This document shows, piece by piece, positions 50,028 through 63,274 of a stretch of 64,000 nucleotides of DNA (position 1 is its first letter; each line of letters opens with the position of its first letter). Under the pieces are notes generated by a model, which was not told the origin of the DNA, ran no database searches, and saw nothing but the letters and a program-made list of their open reading frames with translations. Position numbers and translations under genes: made by a program. Source of the DNA: Steromphala cineraria (Eukaryota > Mollusca > Gastropoda > Trochida > Trochidae); the NCBI GenBank assembly GCA_916613615.1, contig OU744720.1:2769749-2833748 (forward strand), in the 5' to 3' direction.

Positions 50028-50432
50028 ATACCGTATTTCCTCTAATAAGCGCCCGGGCGCTTATTTTTTCAGCACCCCTTTACCCCCCCGCGCTTATTAG
50101 AGGCCCGGCGCTTATTGGAAACCCGGCGCTTATTTCTTTCAAAGAGAATTGAACTTTGTTTTAAGTCGTCTTTTACAGTGCATACCTGTGAAATGTTTAC
50201 TGAGTGAGCATTCATCTAATGGTTAGGGCCTGGCGGTTATTAGAGACCCGGTGCTTATAAGAGGCCCGGCCCTTATTTTCTCAACTACCAATGACCCCCG
50301 GGCGCTTATTAGAGGCCCGGCCCTTATTGGAGACCCGGCGCTTATTAGAGTGAGTGAGTGAGTTATTGTTTAGCGCCGCTTGGGCAATATTGCAGCCATT
50401 AGCGGCGAGCGCTTATTAGAGGAAATACGGTA
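50028..50432. mobile_element. TA-flanked MITE inside the satellite
   Basis: Same family as 40143-40453 with a near-perfect TIR (CCGTATTTCCTCTAATAAGC and complement). It sits in a satellite unit whose uninterrupted form (AAATATATAAGTTTGATA) is known from neighbours, giving a clear TA target. A short GTGAGTGAGTGAG repeat is inserted near its right end (50351-50407). Confidence 0.8.
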
Positions 50433-51180
50433 AGTTTGATATTTTTATATTGTAGCATATTGTTGTCACGCGCCTTTAAATCACACACCCTTGAATCCTC
50501 TTTTCCTATATAAATAAGACCAATTGGGGAATGAACATAGGCTCCGAGCACATTTTTCAAGTCGCTGTTGTTCACTGGAAATATGAAAATAAGATAATAT
50601 CGCACAAATGAAAGTTCCAGATGCGAAATTTGCCTCCTATATTGTGATGTAGCAGCCGCCCGAGGGCACATAATGAAATAACTTTCTCGTTCACTTCCGT
50701 TGTGTAACAATTTCCAGGCGTACACGTTCCTACAGTGTGCAACGTCACTATTGTAATGACGTCATATTCGCTGTAGGCTATGACGTCATAAGGCTGAAGT
50801 GTCACTGGCGATATTCTCGGGAGTTTTGTTTAGGATATCCCTTTTCCAAGTGTATTGCAGTTTATTTACTGATGATAACATTAGTTTCTCACTATATTAT
50901 TTAAGAATTGGAGGTATAAACTTAAAAACCGCTGTGCAAACTGTGTAAATCCGCGTATTGTGTATGTAAATATGCTCTTGTAGGCCTGCTATCAAGATGG
51001 TTTATGATAATATCTCTCTTGCTTTTGAAATTTATGTTTTCAAACCTGTTGCATGCAGGCCCTTTGTTTAATGGCGATGGTTAAATCAAGGAGTTGATAG
51101 AGAGGTTTTCAGGAGCTTCCAAGTGTAAATAATTTACTTCCGACTTGTGGGTTATTGTTCCTGATAGGACTGTCCCTTAA

Positions 51181-51536
51181 AGAAGCAGTAGCACATTTTA
51201 AAGGGGAATTTAAGGTGATGTCAGAAAAATAAAATTTAATGGTTTCAATTGAAAGACATTGTATTTAAACTAAATGGAGCAGTAATGATTCAAATATATA
51301 ATGTAAAGTTAAGCCATGCGATTCCTTTTTCTTACGCAAAATGAATTAAAGGTGTTCACACAAAATGGCCACCAATAGATTTTATGTGAATCTTCATACT
51401 TTTTCCTCTGACTATGGATGATTGGCTTGTGTAATGAGATTTTTAACACTATCAAAATAACCCATTTAGCATTAACATACAATATACAGTGAAAATTTTA
51501 AAATATAAAATTATCAAAAAACGGGCTACTGCCCCT
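51181..51536 (-). mobile_element. TTAA-flanked MITE, family A (copy B block)
   Basis: Orthologous position to 2175-2530 within the duplication, flanked by TTAA. Confidence 0.8.
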
Positions 51537-53044
51537 TTAAATCCAGGAGTTTATAAAAAGATTTTTAGGAGCTTCCCACCTTCAGGAGTGTAAATAATTT
51601 CTTTACAGAGAATGCATTTCTGACTTGAGTGTTAGTGTTCTCTCCAGCCATGTGATAGGTTATGGAAGAATAAATAAAAACTTGTTGATAAAAGATTAAA
51701 TCATTTGTGTATAAAACAAACAAAACACAAAAATATTACGCAAATGCAAAATGATTTAAATATCATGTACCCGGTATTTATCAAGTAGGAAATCAATTGA
51801 TTTACAAATCACAAAATGGTAACCATCTTTGCTTATCACATACTCTCCATATATCATGGTTACACAGCTTCACATAGACAATCATGAACATTTATAGTAA
51901 ATTCAACAGAACAATTTTTCCCTAATGAATACAAAATGCATGAAATCAACTTAGACTAATAGCATCAGTAGTACGGCCACTTTTCAATGCTACATTCATG
52001 TCTTCGCTATCAGAAACATAAACAACAACAAATTAACAACTACCGGTACCGGTAATTGAAGATATCTTATTGTTTTCAGTGTGATACAACTCATTTCTAA
52101 TTGATATTTTTATAATGGGCAAAAAAATATAGTCATTATATGAGATATAAATGAATAATTGATATCATAGGACATTCTTTTGATAACACATATATATGTG
52201 TTTCATGTCTGAAATTTACTTGAATTGAGAGCATTCTTGCATAGTCAGATGGCAACAGTGTTGATGTAAGGCTGAGTGTAGATGTGACGACAAACCAGTA
52301 TATATATACTGTACGTCATCGTTACTTTGCCAAATTGATATTTTCACTGAATTATCAAAGTTATATCAAACTTAAGGATGTTAAGACTATTCTTAGTCTT
52401 ATGCACAGACCCTTGAGCATATAATTCACCCCATGGAAGCAAGTCTAGATCTGGACTGCTGAAATCTCCATTTGTCTGAGGCTCCTTTAATAAAATAAGA
52501 TTTTTACACACAAAAATTCAGAGACTAAATATAAGTCTAGACTATTCTCTATGGAAACTCTTTCACCGAGGAGCATAAAATATATTAGAATTATCACATG
52601 AACAACATATACCCGTACCATAAATTTGCCATTTGCTACTCAATAATGTTGAAATTATAGTTATGTTAATATTTTTCATAACAAAAACAACAGACAAACA
52701 TTTTTTTGATTTCAACAAGTTAAAGAAGTCTCTTCAACATAATCAATATGATAATTCAAAAAAGGTAAAAAAAGAAATCTGTTGTTATATTATGACAATT
52801 GCACATAAAAGACTGCTGAACTGTTATGAATCAATACAAGGAAAGCATTTTTCAAGTATGACAATAGATAGAAGACCACAAGTCAAATGAAAGAGAGAAA
52901 AAAAAGATTTTATCCCAAAAATAGTATCATTAAACTCCAAATTATAGAATGACAATAAATCAAAAAGTGACAAAGCTGCCTTTGTGTCTGAAATCTGAAT
53001 ATTTGAGTGACGTTTCCAGGCCTTTGGACCTTCCTCAAAACATA

Positions 53045-54282
53045 TTAGTATCTGTAATTTACTGTATTTTGTACATTTGGAAATGTGACTGTTGGATAAG
53101 ATTCTGTTGAGCTGTCACTGTGTAACTCATCATCAAACTCAGTTTTCACACATACAGTGCCCACATCTCCAAGATCTTCATCTGGAGACGAGGACTCACA
53201 GTCACTGTTCTGGTCTTGAGAAGCTTCTCCAGGATGTCCAGAATGTCCTTCACTTCCCGGACTCCTCACATACACTGTATAGGAGCCATCGATGGTCTCC
53301 ACCTTGATCCCTAGACTCTCTTCATTGGAGTCCAACTCCTGATGGGACCTATCTTCCTCCGTCTTTTCAGTGACAGTTGTTCTCTCACAGAGTCCCGATT
53401 CCTCTGAATCATCTATGTCATCCATTGGTTCTTCTTTGATATCTAATCTCCCCTCAGTGTCATCTTCCCCCTGAGGTGTGTCTCCTGTACTGTCTTTATT
53501 GAACATCGGTTCTCTACTAGACACTGATCTGAAGGAATGGCTATTCTTGTTGTCAAAATATATGCTTCTTGGAGAGATTATGTCTGGTTCATTTGATGTT
53601 GCATCTTCACTGACATAACTTACACGTCTATGCTTTGCTTCACTTACTTCATCTACTAGTGGAACAGCCTTGACCGAGGACTGAGTGACCTTCATCACAA
53701 GGGCTGGAGCAGGAAGAGGTTGAGAGGAGAGGGATCCTGATTCAGGTTTTGGAAGCAATGTTCTCTTCTTCACACTCTTTTTCTCAGGACGATAAGGAAT
53801 CTTTGAGGTAGAATCTTCTTGTTTCATGGTTGTGGACATGTGACCTTGTGGTGTTGGTGAAGTTAAATTTGTAGACACTGAAGACACTGACGGCTGGTTT
53901 GCTGTCACAGGAATTGATGTTGACACCTCTGTTGGATTTGGATCTGGTTCCTGTTTAGGAGTCACAGAAATTGGTAATAATAAATCTACACATGGAAGTT
54001 TATTCTTACTATGTACACCTACTCCAGTGGTAAAAGGTGCCAGCACCTGGGGTTTCAAAGATTTTCCTTTTCCTATTTCCTCGGGACTAGGACATTTTTG
54101 ATGTGAAGTTGTTGTGGATGATTTCTTGCAAGCTGGGTCGGCTGTTTTGAGGATTTCGAGAACCTCCTTGAACTGGAGAAAACTTGCTGCATCCTTGATC
54201 TTCTGGCACGAATCCTTTGTCACTTCAAAGCTGCCTTCGTAACAGTACTGAAGAAGTGATTTCATAACTGATGACTCAATAC
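53045..54282 (-). CDS. BTB gene copy B, last exon: BTB C-half and acidic tail
   Basis: Paralogue of 4214-5586, with the same acceptor position and the same stop context. It contributes 411 residues after a split Gly codon. The reading frame is intact. Differences from copy A are scattered substitutions and one in-frame loss of about 45 codons: VPLV runs almost directly into a D-E-V-S-E-A-K-H-R-R stretch, while A has a long Gln/Ser/Asp-rich insert there. The BTB end (IESSVMKSLLQYCYEG, AASFLQFKEVLEILK) and the SUMO-like motifs (MKQED, IKEEP, IKVET, VKTEF) are kept. An open frame with mostly conservative changes suggests it is or recently was under selection, but transcription of this copy is unproven. 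Confidence 0.8.
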
Positions 54283-54509
54283 CTGAAACAGTAAAGAACT
54301 TATGACAAAAGTATAACAATCATGAAAGCATTGAAATGAAAGCCCTTTCACCCATAGCACCATTGAATAGTATAAATTTAGTTTCACTTTTTACTGTTGT
54401 TATTAATATCATAAAACAAGGAGACATGGTCATCAACATCACCAAGTGCAAGTAAAAATCTTAAAGCAGAGTGCACCTAGTGCAAGAAAATGTGATACTT
54501 AAGCTTAAA

Positions 54510-54825
54510 AATAGAGCCATTGGCTCTGTAGCTCATCAGGCTGTATATTTGATTTTGCTTTAGGGTGTGGCCAATGTGTTTCCCCCCTTAGTAGGGGCTA
54601 CAGGGTCACAAAATCTACAATTATTAATCTTCACTAGTCAAGGAGTCTGTACACTATGTTTAAGCTTTCTAGGCCTTATTATTCTGGAGAAGAAGATGAA
54701 AATAGGTTTTTAGGGTGTGGCCCTTATTAGGGGTCACAGGGCCACCAAAGCTACAATTTATAATCCTCACTAGTCAAAGAGTCTGTACACAAAGTTTCAG
54801 CTTTCTAGGCCTTATGGTTCTGGTT
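54510..54825 (+). mobile_element. Pearl/HINE-like element, truncated
   Basis: Head AGAGCCATTGGCTCTGTAGC followed by about two core units and no ACGG tract or tail. Present in copy B only. Confidence 0.6.
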
Positions 54826-54879
54826 CAAAAATAATTGTTGTTTCTTTAATATAGTTATTTCCCTTGGAAATTTGCAGTC

Positions 54880-55975
54880 TGATTAAAATCGGCCTAGTTC
54901 CAAGGAATAAACAAGTGTTTGCCACTAATGTGGCAATGTTCCCCGCGGCTTGGCTTTAATATAGCATTGTCACAATAAGCAAATGCTATATTCTCAATGA
55001 CAATAAGTGCAATATGGCGCTAACAAAAGTTTCAAAAGTGGTCAAAGTGCCGTTTTGACCTTAAAAATAAATTCATGGTCATCCAAATTGACTGGTGTCT
55101 GCGTACTTCCCCAATGTAGGCTCTGACCAAATTTGAAGACATTTGGTGCAGTGGTTCATGAGATATCGAGTAAACAAGAGTTTCAAAAGTGGCCAAAGTG
55201 GTGACCTAGAAATTAAGGTCTAGGTCAACAGAAGTGACTGGTGTCTGTGTAATCCCATAATGTAGGCTGTGACCAAATTTGGGGACATTTCATGAATCGG
55301 TTCATATAAGATGTTTCAAAAGTGTTCAAAGAACTGTGGTGACCTTGAAAATTAAGGTCAAGGTCATGCAAAGTATTTGGTATCTGCGTAGTCCCACAAT
55401 ATAGGCTGTGACTAAATTTGAAGACATTTTGTAAAACAGTTCAAGAGATATTGTGTTAACAAGAGTTTCAAAAGTGGCCAAAGTGCCGTAGTGACCTTGA
55501 AAATAATGTCAAGGTCACCTGAAGTGACTGGTGTCTTTGAAATCCTCTAATGTAGGCTGTGACTAAATATGAAGACAGCAGTTCATAAGATAAGGGGTTA
55601 ACAAGAGTTACAAAAGTGGCCAAAGTGCCGTAGTGACCTTGAAAATAATGTCAAGATCACCCGAAGTGACTGGTGTCTGCGTAATCCCCAAAGGTAGGCT
55701 GTGACCAAATTTGAAGACATTGGGTGCAACGGTTCATGAGCTATCGCGTTAACCAGAGTTTCAAGAGTGGTCAAAATGCCGTTGTGACCTAAAAAATAAG
55801 GTCAAGGTCACCCGAAGTGACTGGTGTCTGTTTAATTTGGCAAGGTAGGCTGTGACCAAATTTGAAGACATTGGGTGTATCAGTTCGTGAGATATCACGC
55901 TAACAAGGATCCGGACGTACATACTGACGGACAGACTACACTAGGTCTGACCGCAACCCTGTACCTCGTACCAGT
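54880..55975 (+). repeat. ~145-bp tandem array, family E (copy B)
   Basis: Counterpart of 5990-6930 with about one more unit and a clearer tail containing GACGGACAGAC after the array. Confidence 0.65.
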
Positions 55976-57068
55976 AAAGCGCAGCCGTAACCCAGTCGTT
56001 CGCAGACCAATCACATTATCTCGCTTATAACACCGCTGGCTGCGATCATGTTCAAAGCATGGTTGACAGGAGTTACTTGCCCCTAGCCATCTTCACAACG
56101 TCACGGGCGAAACGAAAAAGTTTCTAAACTTTCCCATTCCTCCCTTGACATCATTGGCCGTAATTTCTGTGCTAGCATTTAAACACGCTGCACGGAAGTA
56201 GAATAGTCCAATCAGAAGACAGCATGTTTAATGAACCGATTTGAAAAATACTTTTGTATGCGTTTTACAAGGGAGAGAAACACTTTATTTGAGTGATACA
56301 TTAATGTTTGTCTTCTCTGCATTCTCGGTGCTCATCAAAAACATGAAAACAACCATGCGGATTGAAGTTTAAAATGAAATTTCACTAGGGTAGTTTTCAA
56401 AAAGATTGTCTGTTAGTATTTTGAATTTGTTCCGAATGTAAACGGCAATTTCATTGGCTATTGTTGAAAGAGCTGATAGGGGGCGTAACTCGTGATCACG
56501 ATAGGTGTCGCTGCTCCGGATCACCAATTTTTCTACCTTGTGATGGCAAGGTCTAAACGATGAGTGGCTCGCTACGTTTTCACCTTGCCGTGGGAAGATG
56601 GCCCCTAGCTTGATACCGAACGCTTTTGCCGGCGGCTTGTGATTGGTTAGTTAAGTAAACCAGAACATGCAACTTACTGGGCTGCCATTTGACTCAGTGG
56701 AGTGGATGCCTATCAAAGTAGCATGTTTGATTCCCATAGAGTTAATATTTTAAACTTTTATTCCTCGGAGCTAGGCAGATTTTAATCAGACAGATATTTA
56801 CATTTTGTAAATCTTAAAAATATTTGATAAAAAGGATCAAATGATCTACCGGTAAAATGATACAGGAATTGTTGGTGCAGCCAATTTGTGGACAGTGCAA
56901 CAAAAGTAAGCTATCAGCCTGCACCTTGTGCAGGATCTTTAAGCAATATCTTTAATCAAACCCTGTAATGTTAATATAAACCAACAAAATCATGCACTTA
57001 AACCCATGAATTGAATTTCAACCTATATTTGAAATAGATGAATCATGAAATAAGTTATTTATTATAAC

Positions 57069-57758
57069 AAGATGTGTTTGTGAAACACGAATGCCCCCGG
57101 ATGCATCCTGCTCGCTGTGTCAAGGTCAAGGTCAAATGTCATGGTGTCATCTGAAAGGTCTCATCACAAGGGATCCATATGTCAAGTATCAAAGAGCTAG
57201 CTCTGACCAATCAAAAGTTATGACCAAGGTTAAAGTTTTTGTGGACAAACGGACAGACGGACGGACGGACGGAAAAGGTCAAATATCATGGTGTCATCTG
57301 AAAGGTCTCATCACAAGGGATACACATGTCAAGTATCAAAGACCTAGCACTGACAGTATAGAAACTATAGCCAAGGTTAAAGTTTTCGGAAAAGGCTCGC
57401 TGTGTCAAGGTCAAGGTCACAAGGTCAAATGTCATGGTGTCATCTGAAAGGTCTCATCACAAGGGATCCATATGTCAAGTATCAAAGAGCTAGCTGTGAC
57501 CAATCAAAAGTTATGACCAAGGTTAAAGTTTAAAATGCTCGCTGTGTCAAGGTCAAGGTCACAAGGTCAAATGTCATGATGTCATCTGAAAGGTCTCATC
57601 ACAAGGGATCCATATGTCAAGTATCAAAGAGCTAGCTCTGACCAATCAAAAGTTATGACCAAGGTTAAAGTTTTTGTGGACAAACGGACAGATGGACGGA
57701 CGGACGGACGGACAGGTGAAAAACAATATACCCCCGGAATCTCCGATTCGGGGGCATA
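57069..57758 (+). mobile_element. HINE-like element, family D, with tandem cores (copy B only)
   Basis: Same head and hairpin tail as 11652-11902, but with about four core units and two ACGG tracts. Confidence 0.75.
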
Positions 57759-57761
57759 AAA

Positions 57762-57917
57762 ATGGAGCCATTGGCTCTGTAGCTCATCAGGCATCATATC
57801 AAGTTTGCTTTATACAGGCCAGATGAGCTAAAAATAAACTGATGTTACCTATTGCAAGAAAACCTATAAAAAATAGAGCCATTGGCTCTGAAGCTCATCA
57901 GGCTTCATCATCAATTT
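57762..57917 (+). mobile_element. Minimal pearl-like element and second head
   Basis: A coreless head and tail (57762-57837), the same 35-bp following segment as at 40760, and then a second head (57872-57917). The second head is interrupted by an 880-bp insertion before continuing at 58800. Confidence 0.6.
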
Positions 57918-57924
57918 AGAAGAT

Positions 57925-58080
57925 AAATAGTTGCGTTTGTAAAATTTCCGGGATTCATTGTTATTCAACACCCGCAAATTTAGTTTAAAACCAACGGCGT
58001 TAGCCGGAGGTTTTAAACGCTTAAATTTGCTGGTGTTGAATAACAATGAATCCCGGAAATTTTACAAACGCAACTATTTA
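57925..58080. repeat. Nested palindrome with ~57-bp arms
   Basis: AAATAGTTGCGTTTGTAAAA... at 57925 pairs with the complement ending at 58080 with about one mismatch. An inner stem TTTAAAACC/GGTTTTAAA flanks the loop. Part of the copy B-specific 880-bp insertion. Confidence 0.85.
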
Positions 58081-58083
58081 TTG

Positions 58084-58799
58084 ATATTGTAACATGACCG
58101 TTAGTTATAAGCATTTTAAGAGCGAACTCTATTTTTGCGTAGGGAACTCTGAGTTGAAAGGATCTAACGACTGATCCATTATTGTTATAGGTGTTCGCAG
58201 CTATAAAGAAGAAGGAATTCCCAGTGTTATAGACATTAAAATAGTGTTCTAATATTGCAAACCAGTGCACTCATAACGGTGAGATCATATAGTTTTCACT
58301 GTGAAATTTACGATAGAGAAAACAGTTATATAATTCATGAACCAACAGGAACAAACCCGACTGAACAAATATCTTAAACTCGCCCAGACCATTGTGACGG
58401 TGACGCGATCAAAATGACGTCATAACCGTTGGCCTTTGTGACGTCGTGCCATGGGAACGGCATTCGAAAGAAACCGGCCGCATGGCTCAAGGCGGCAAAT
58501 TAGGAGAAACTTAGCCAATTAAGAAAGTTTGGTTACATAAAACTAAAGCAAATAGAAAAGGATTTTTGGCATCTACGGGAATGCGCAAGTTAGAAAATGA
58601 CAGCAACAACAGTAAAATGTGAATCGGTCACGAATATTGGGAGAATCAGAACATTTTAATGTGGAGGTGGACCAAATAATGTATCCTTTCGCGGTGATTC
58701 GCCTCAGCCAATTTGCGGGTGTTCATTGCCATTTAACACTGGCAAATTCTTCAAATCAACCAATCAGAAACGAGTATTTACCGAAGTCATGTTACAATA
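58084..58799. mobile_element. TIR element in copy B, TATTGTAACATGAC ends
   Basis: TATTGTAACATGAC and GTCATGTTACAATA bound ~716 bp, absent from the matching copy A pearl-like head at 7390. The right end contains CCAATCAGAAACGAGTATTT, also seen near window start (220-245). It includes TGACGTCA motifs. Confidence 0.65.
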
Positions 58800-61670
58800 T
58801 GCTGTAGAGTGTGGCCAATGTGATTCCCCCTTTGTAGAGGCCACAGGGTCACCAATCATAAAATTAAGTATATAGGCGACAAGTTTCAGTTTTCTAGGCC
58901 TTATACTTCAGAAGAAGAAGATGAAAATAGATTTGAAGGATGTTCCTGTTGCCTTTATTAGGGGCTACAGGGTCACCAAAGTTACAATTCATAATCCTCA
59001 CTAGTCAAGGAGTCTGTATACCAAAGTTTCAGCTTTCTAGGTCTTTGGTTCTAGAGAAGTAGATGAAAATAGGTTTTACGGACGTGGCCCCTGTGACCCT
59101 TATTAGGGGCCACAGGGCCACCAAAGCTACAATTTATAATCCTCACTAGTCAAGGAGTCTGTACACAAAGTTTAAGATTTCTAGGCCTTATGGTTCTGGA
59201 GAAGAAGATGAAAATAGGTTTTTAGGGTGTGGCCCCTGTGGCCCTTATTAGGGGTCAAAGGGCCACCAAAGCTACAATTATAATCCTCACTAGTCAAGGA
59301 GTCTGTACACAAAGTTTCAGCTTTCTAGGCCTCATGGTTCTGGAGAAGAAGATGAAAATAGGTTTTTAGGGCGTGGCCCCTGTGGCCCTTATTAGGGGTC
59401 ATAGAGCCACCAAAGCTACAGTTTATAATCCTCACTAGCCAAGGAGTCTGTACACAAAGTTTCAGCTTTCTAGGCCTCATAGTTCTGGAGAAGAAGATGA
59501 AAATAGGTTTTTAGGGCGTGGCCCCTGTGGCTCTTATTAGGGGTCATAGGGCCACCAAAGCTACAATTATAATCCTCACTAGCCAAGGAGTCTGTACACA
59601 AAGTTTCAGCTTTCTAGGCCTCATAGTTCTGGAGAAGAAGATGAAAATAGGTTTTTAGGGCGTGGCCCCTGTGGCTCTTATTAGGGGTCATAGGGCCACC
59701 AAAGCTACAATTATAATCCTCACTAGCCAAGGAGTCTGTACACAAAGTTTCAGCTTTCTAGGCCTCATGGTTCTGGAGAAGAAGATGAAAATAGGTTTTT
59801 AGGGCGTGGCCCCTGTGGCCCTTATTAGGGGTCATAGAGCCACCAAAGCTACAGTTTATAATCCTCACTAGCCAAGGAGTCTGTACACAAAGTTTCAGCT
59901 TTCTAGGCCTCATGGTTCTGGAGAAGATGATAGGTTTTTAGGGCGTGGCCCCTGTGGCCCTTATTAGGGGTCTTAGAGCCACCAAAGCTACAGTCTATAA
60001 TCCTCACTAGCCAAGGAGTCTGTACACAAAGTTTCAGCTTTCTATGCCTCATGGTTCTGGAGAAGAAGATGAAAATAGGTTTTTAGGGCGTGGCCCCTGT
60101 GGCTCTTATTAGGGGTCATAGGGCCACCAAAGCTACAATTTATAATCCTCACTAGCCAAGGAGTCTGTACACAAAGTTTCAGCTTTCTAGGCCTTATGGT
60201 TCTGGAGAAGAAGTCAAAATTCCACAAAGTTTACGGACGGACGGCGGACACCATGCCATGCCATAAGCCCATCGGGCCTTACAGGCCAGATGAAAATTGT
60301 TTTTTAAGGTTGTGACCCCTGTGACCCTATTTGGGGTCACAGGGTCACCAAAGTTACAAATAAGAATCCCTATTGTCCAAGGAGTCTGCACACATCAATA
60401 TTAACTATCTACTCCTTTTAGAACTGGAGAAGAAGATGAAAATAGGTTTTTAAGGTTGTGACCCCTGTGACCCTATTTGGGGTCATGGGGTCACGAAATC
60501 TACAATTTAGAATCCCCATTGGCCAAGGAGTCTGCACATATCGTTTTTAACTCTCTAGTCCTTTTAGAACTGGAGAAGAAGATGAAAATAGATTTTTAAG
60601 GTTGTGACCCCTGTGACCCTAGGGTCACATGGTCAACAAATTTACAAATTAGAATCCCCATTGGCCAAGGAGTCTGCCCATATGAATATTAACTCTCTAG
60701 ACCTTTTGGAACTGGAGAAGAAGATGAGAATTGGTTTTTAAGGTTGTGACCCCTGTGACCCTTTTTAGGGTCATGGGGTCACGAAATCCACAATTAAGAA
60801 TCCCGATTGGCCAAGGAGTCTGCACATATCATTTTCAACTCTAAAGTCCTTTTAGTACTGAAGAAGAAGATGAAAATAGGTTTTTAAGGTTGTGACCCCT
60901 GTGACCCTATTTGGGGTCACAGGTTCACCAAAGTTACAAATGAGAATCCCCATTGTCCAAGGAGTCTGCACATATCACTTTTAACTCTCTACTCCTTTTA
61001 GAACTGGAAAAGGAGATGAAAATAGTTATTAAAGGTTGTGACCCCTGTGACCCTATTTGGGGTCACAGGGTCACCAAAGTTACAAATTAGAATCCCCATT
61101 GGCCAAGGAGTCTGCACATATCACTTTTAACTCTCTAGTCCTTTTAGAACTGGAAAAGGAGATGAAATAGGTTTTTAAGGTTGTAACCCCTGTGACCCTA
61201 TTTGGGGTCATGGGGTCACGAAATCTACAATTTAGAATCCCCATTGGCCAAGGAGTCTGCACATATCATTTTTAACTCTCTAGTCCCTTTAGAACTGGAG
61301 AAGAAGATGAAAATAGGTATTTAAGGTTGTGACCCCTGTGACCCTATTTGGGGTCACAGGGTCACCAAAGTTACAAATTAGAATCCCCATTGGCCAAGGA
61401 GTCTGCACATATCATTTTTAACTCTCTAGTCCTTCTGGAACTGGAGAGGAAGATGAAAATAGGTTTTTAAAGTTGTGACAGTTACAAATTAGAATCTCCA
61501 TATGCTAAGGTACCTGTACACAAAATTTCAGCTCTCTAATGTGTATGGTTCATGAGGAGAAGTCGAAAGTGTCAAAAGTTTACGGACGGACGACGGACGG
61601 ACGCCGGACGATGGGCCATGCCATAAGTCCATCTGGACTTTCAGTCCTGATGAGCTAAAAAGTGACTGCA
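58800..61670 (+). mobile_element. Expanded pearl/HINE-like core array
   Basis: About ten units of the GTGGCCCTTATTAGG subtype, an ACGG tract and tail near 60235-60292, then about eight units of the GTGACCCCTGTGACCC subtype, ending with ACGGACGG and a tail with GATGAGCTAAAAAG at 61660. The orthologous region in copy A is about 0.7 kb, so the array expanded or contracted after duplication. Short minus-strand frames here are repeat artefacts. Confidence 0.75.
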
Positions 61671-62384
61671 ATTTATTATTTGATTGAGGGCAAGATGCTC
61701 TGTTCTATCAGTGAAATAAATCCTCTATTTTGATGCAGTGACGGTAACCTTCATTGTCACTCTACTCAGTGACAATAAAATTTATAACGACTTAAGGGAT
61801 GTCAAGTTCATGAATTAATGTGCTGAGGTAATAAATTCTCATATGACGTCACACTGTTACTGCAGTAATGGGCTCCTCAAAACGCCCATCAAACATTTAA
61901 CTGGTTCTCTTTGGCATATTTAGAAGGATTTCAACATATAATAAATATAATATCTGTAACTTTTTGACGAAATCCATGTTTATCTTATATCTCATGTGGT
62001 AGAAAAGTTAAATATTTTCACCAAATGAGGTAAACATGTTATTAGTCAAGAAAAGATAGATATCCTCCATGTTACATATACGAGTCACATTGATTTAACG
62101 CCACAATAGAAACTATAAACTGAGTCTGATAGTACCTCCTTATTGGGTAACTATAACTCTGATGAATCAAACACATCGAAAAGAAGTGAATGACTGCATT
62201 AAGGCAGAGAGAAATTCACTTGAGATTGTCAAACAAGGACCAGGTTGGGTTAAAAGATCAATATGTCCAACCTAATGGTGAATTCCTACATTCACTCATA
62301 AGACTATTTTATTAATAATTACTCGATACAGCTAAAATGTTCTCGGGATTAGTGGTGAAGATAGAGATTTCACTATGTACATAC

Positions 62385-62610
62385 CCAGTTTGACAAGCCT
62401 CTTCTCAGTCTTCTGGTTCTTCAAGCTTACAGCCAGTTTTCTAAGATAATCCGAGTGGAGAGCAAGTATCAGCCAATGAGCCTTGAGAACAACTCCATCA
62501 TTACACATCAGCTCCGTGTCACACAGGACCAGTTCCTTGTACACTCTCCGCAAATTCGTCAATAAATTCTCGCTGAAGGATGGATCTCTTACTCTGTTCG
62601 AGCTTTTTTT
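62385..62610 (-). CDS. BTB gene copy B, exon with N-terminal half of BTB domain
   Basis: This is the paralogue of the copy A exon at 10588-10804. It uses the same acceptor (TTTTTCAG, phase 0) and donor (GG|GTATGT, phase 1) and is 9 bp longer because it keeps the codons for TEKR. The peptide is otherwise nearly the same, including DTELMCNDG and LKAHWLILALHSDYLRKL. It joins the exon at 54282 through a Gly codon (copy A has Asp). No first exon equivalent to 13322-13627 is present between here and the window end. The homology stops at about 63274, where a Helitron-like element begins and fills the rest of the window. The 5' end could therefore lie outside the window, or the copy may have lost exon 1. 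Confidence 0.8.
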
Positions 62611-63274
62611 CTGAAAAATAAATATAAAAACATCAATAACCTTCAAAGGTTTCAGACATGAATATTACAATTACTTAATCACATTTTAAATAAATGGTTA
62701 GAAAAAGCCAGAAGCTAGAAAAGGTTATTCCTGTGGTTACAAATGTTTACTCTCATTTTAATATCATTTATCTCATATTCTAAAAATTTCAATTCAAGGT
62801 GTCAATTGAAGTATGCATTTGAATGAGTAATAAATAATTTGTTTTTTTGGGTCTTGTTTGTTTCTCTTATGATGATTTTTATCTTATTACCAATAACCTG
62901 TAGTAGTAATATGCGTTTCATATCTGCATGTTTGGCATTGTTTGCCTAGCAATGATCAAGGCATTTTCTATTTATCTCTATGCAATTTAAAGGAAATAAA
63001 ATAATGTGTGTGTAATAGTGTTAATGACATGCATCACATGAAATTGAATCCTTCTTTTATATCGTGAAATGTCCTTCATCACAATTCAATTACAGAAACC
63101 TGCCATAAATAATGTGTCATGAGCAGAGCTGTGACAATATAACATAAGATAACACTTTATTACCTAAAAGAGAATTCTTCTGACATGACATGACACAGGT
63201 AAAACTTAACAATAGCAATTCATTACTATGGAAAGATACATAGATACAAATAACAACACACCAACATAATATAA

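Larger units (their letters stand above)
48120..50582 (-). repeat. Same ~210-bp satellite, reverse orientation, interrupted
   Basis: CATAGGCTCCGAGCACGTTT recurs near 48800, 49705, 49920 and 50537, with diverged units from about 48120. The array is split by the family C element (48854-49547) and the TA-flanked MITE (50028-50432). It ends at the duplication junction. Confidence 0.8.
50585..63274. repeat. Segmental duplication, copy B
   Basis: Direct copy of 1469-11980. The left edge cuts into a satellite unit: the normal unit reads GGAAATATCGTTAAA, but here it becomes GGAAATATGAAAATAAG. The copy is about 2 kb longer because of private insertions at about 56.0-57.06 kb, 57069-57758 and 57917-58799, and an enlarged pearl-like array at 58.8-61.7 kb. 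It lacks about 117 bp found at 1570-1685 in copy A. Confidence 0.9.
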
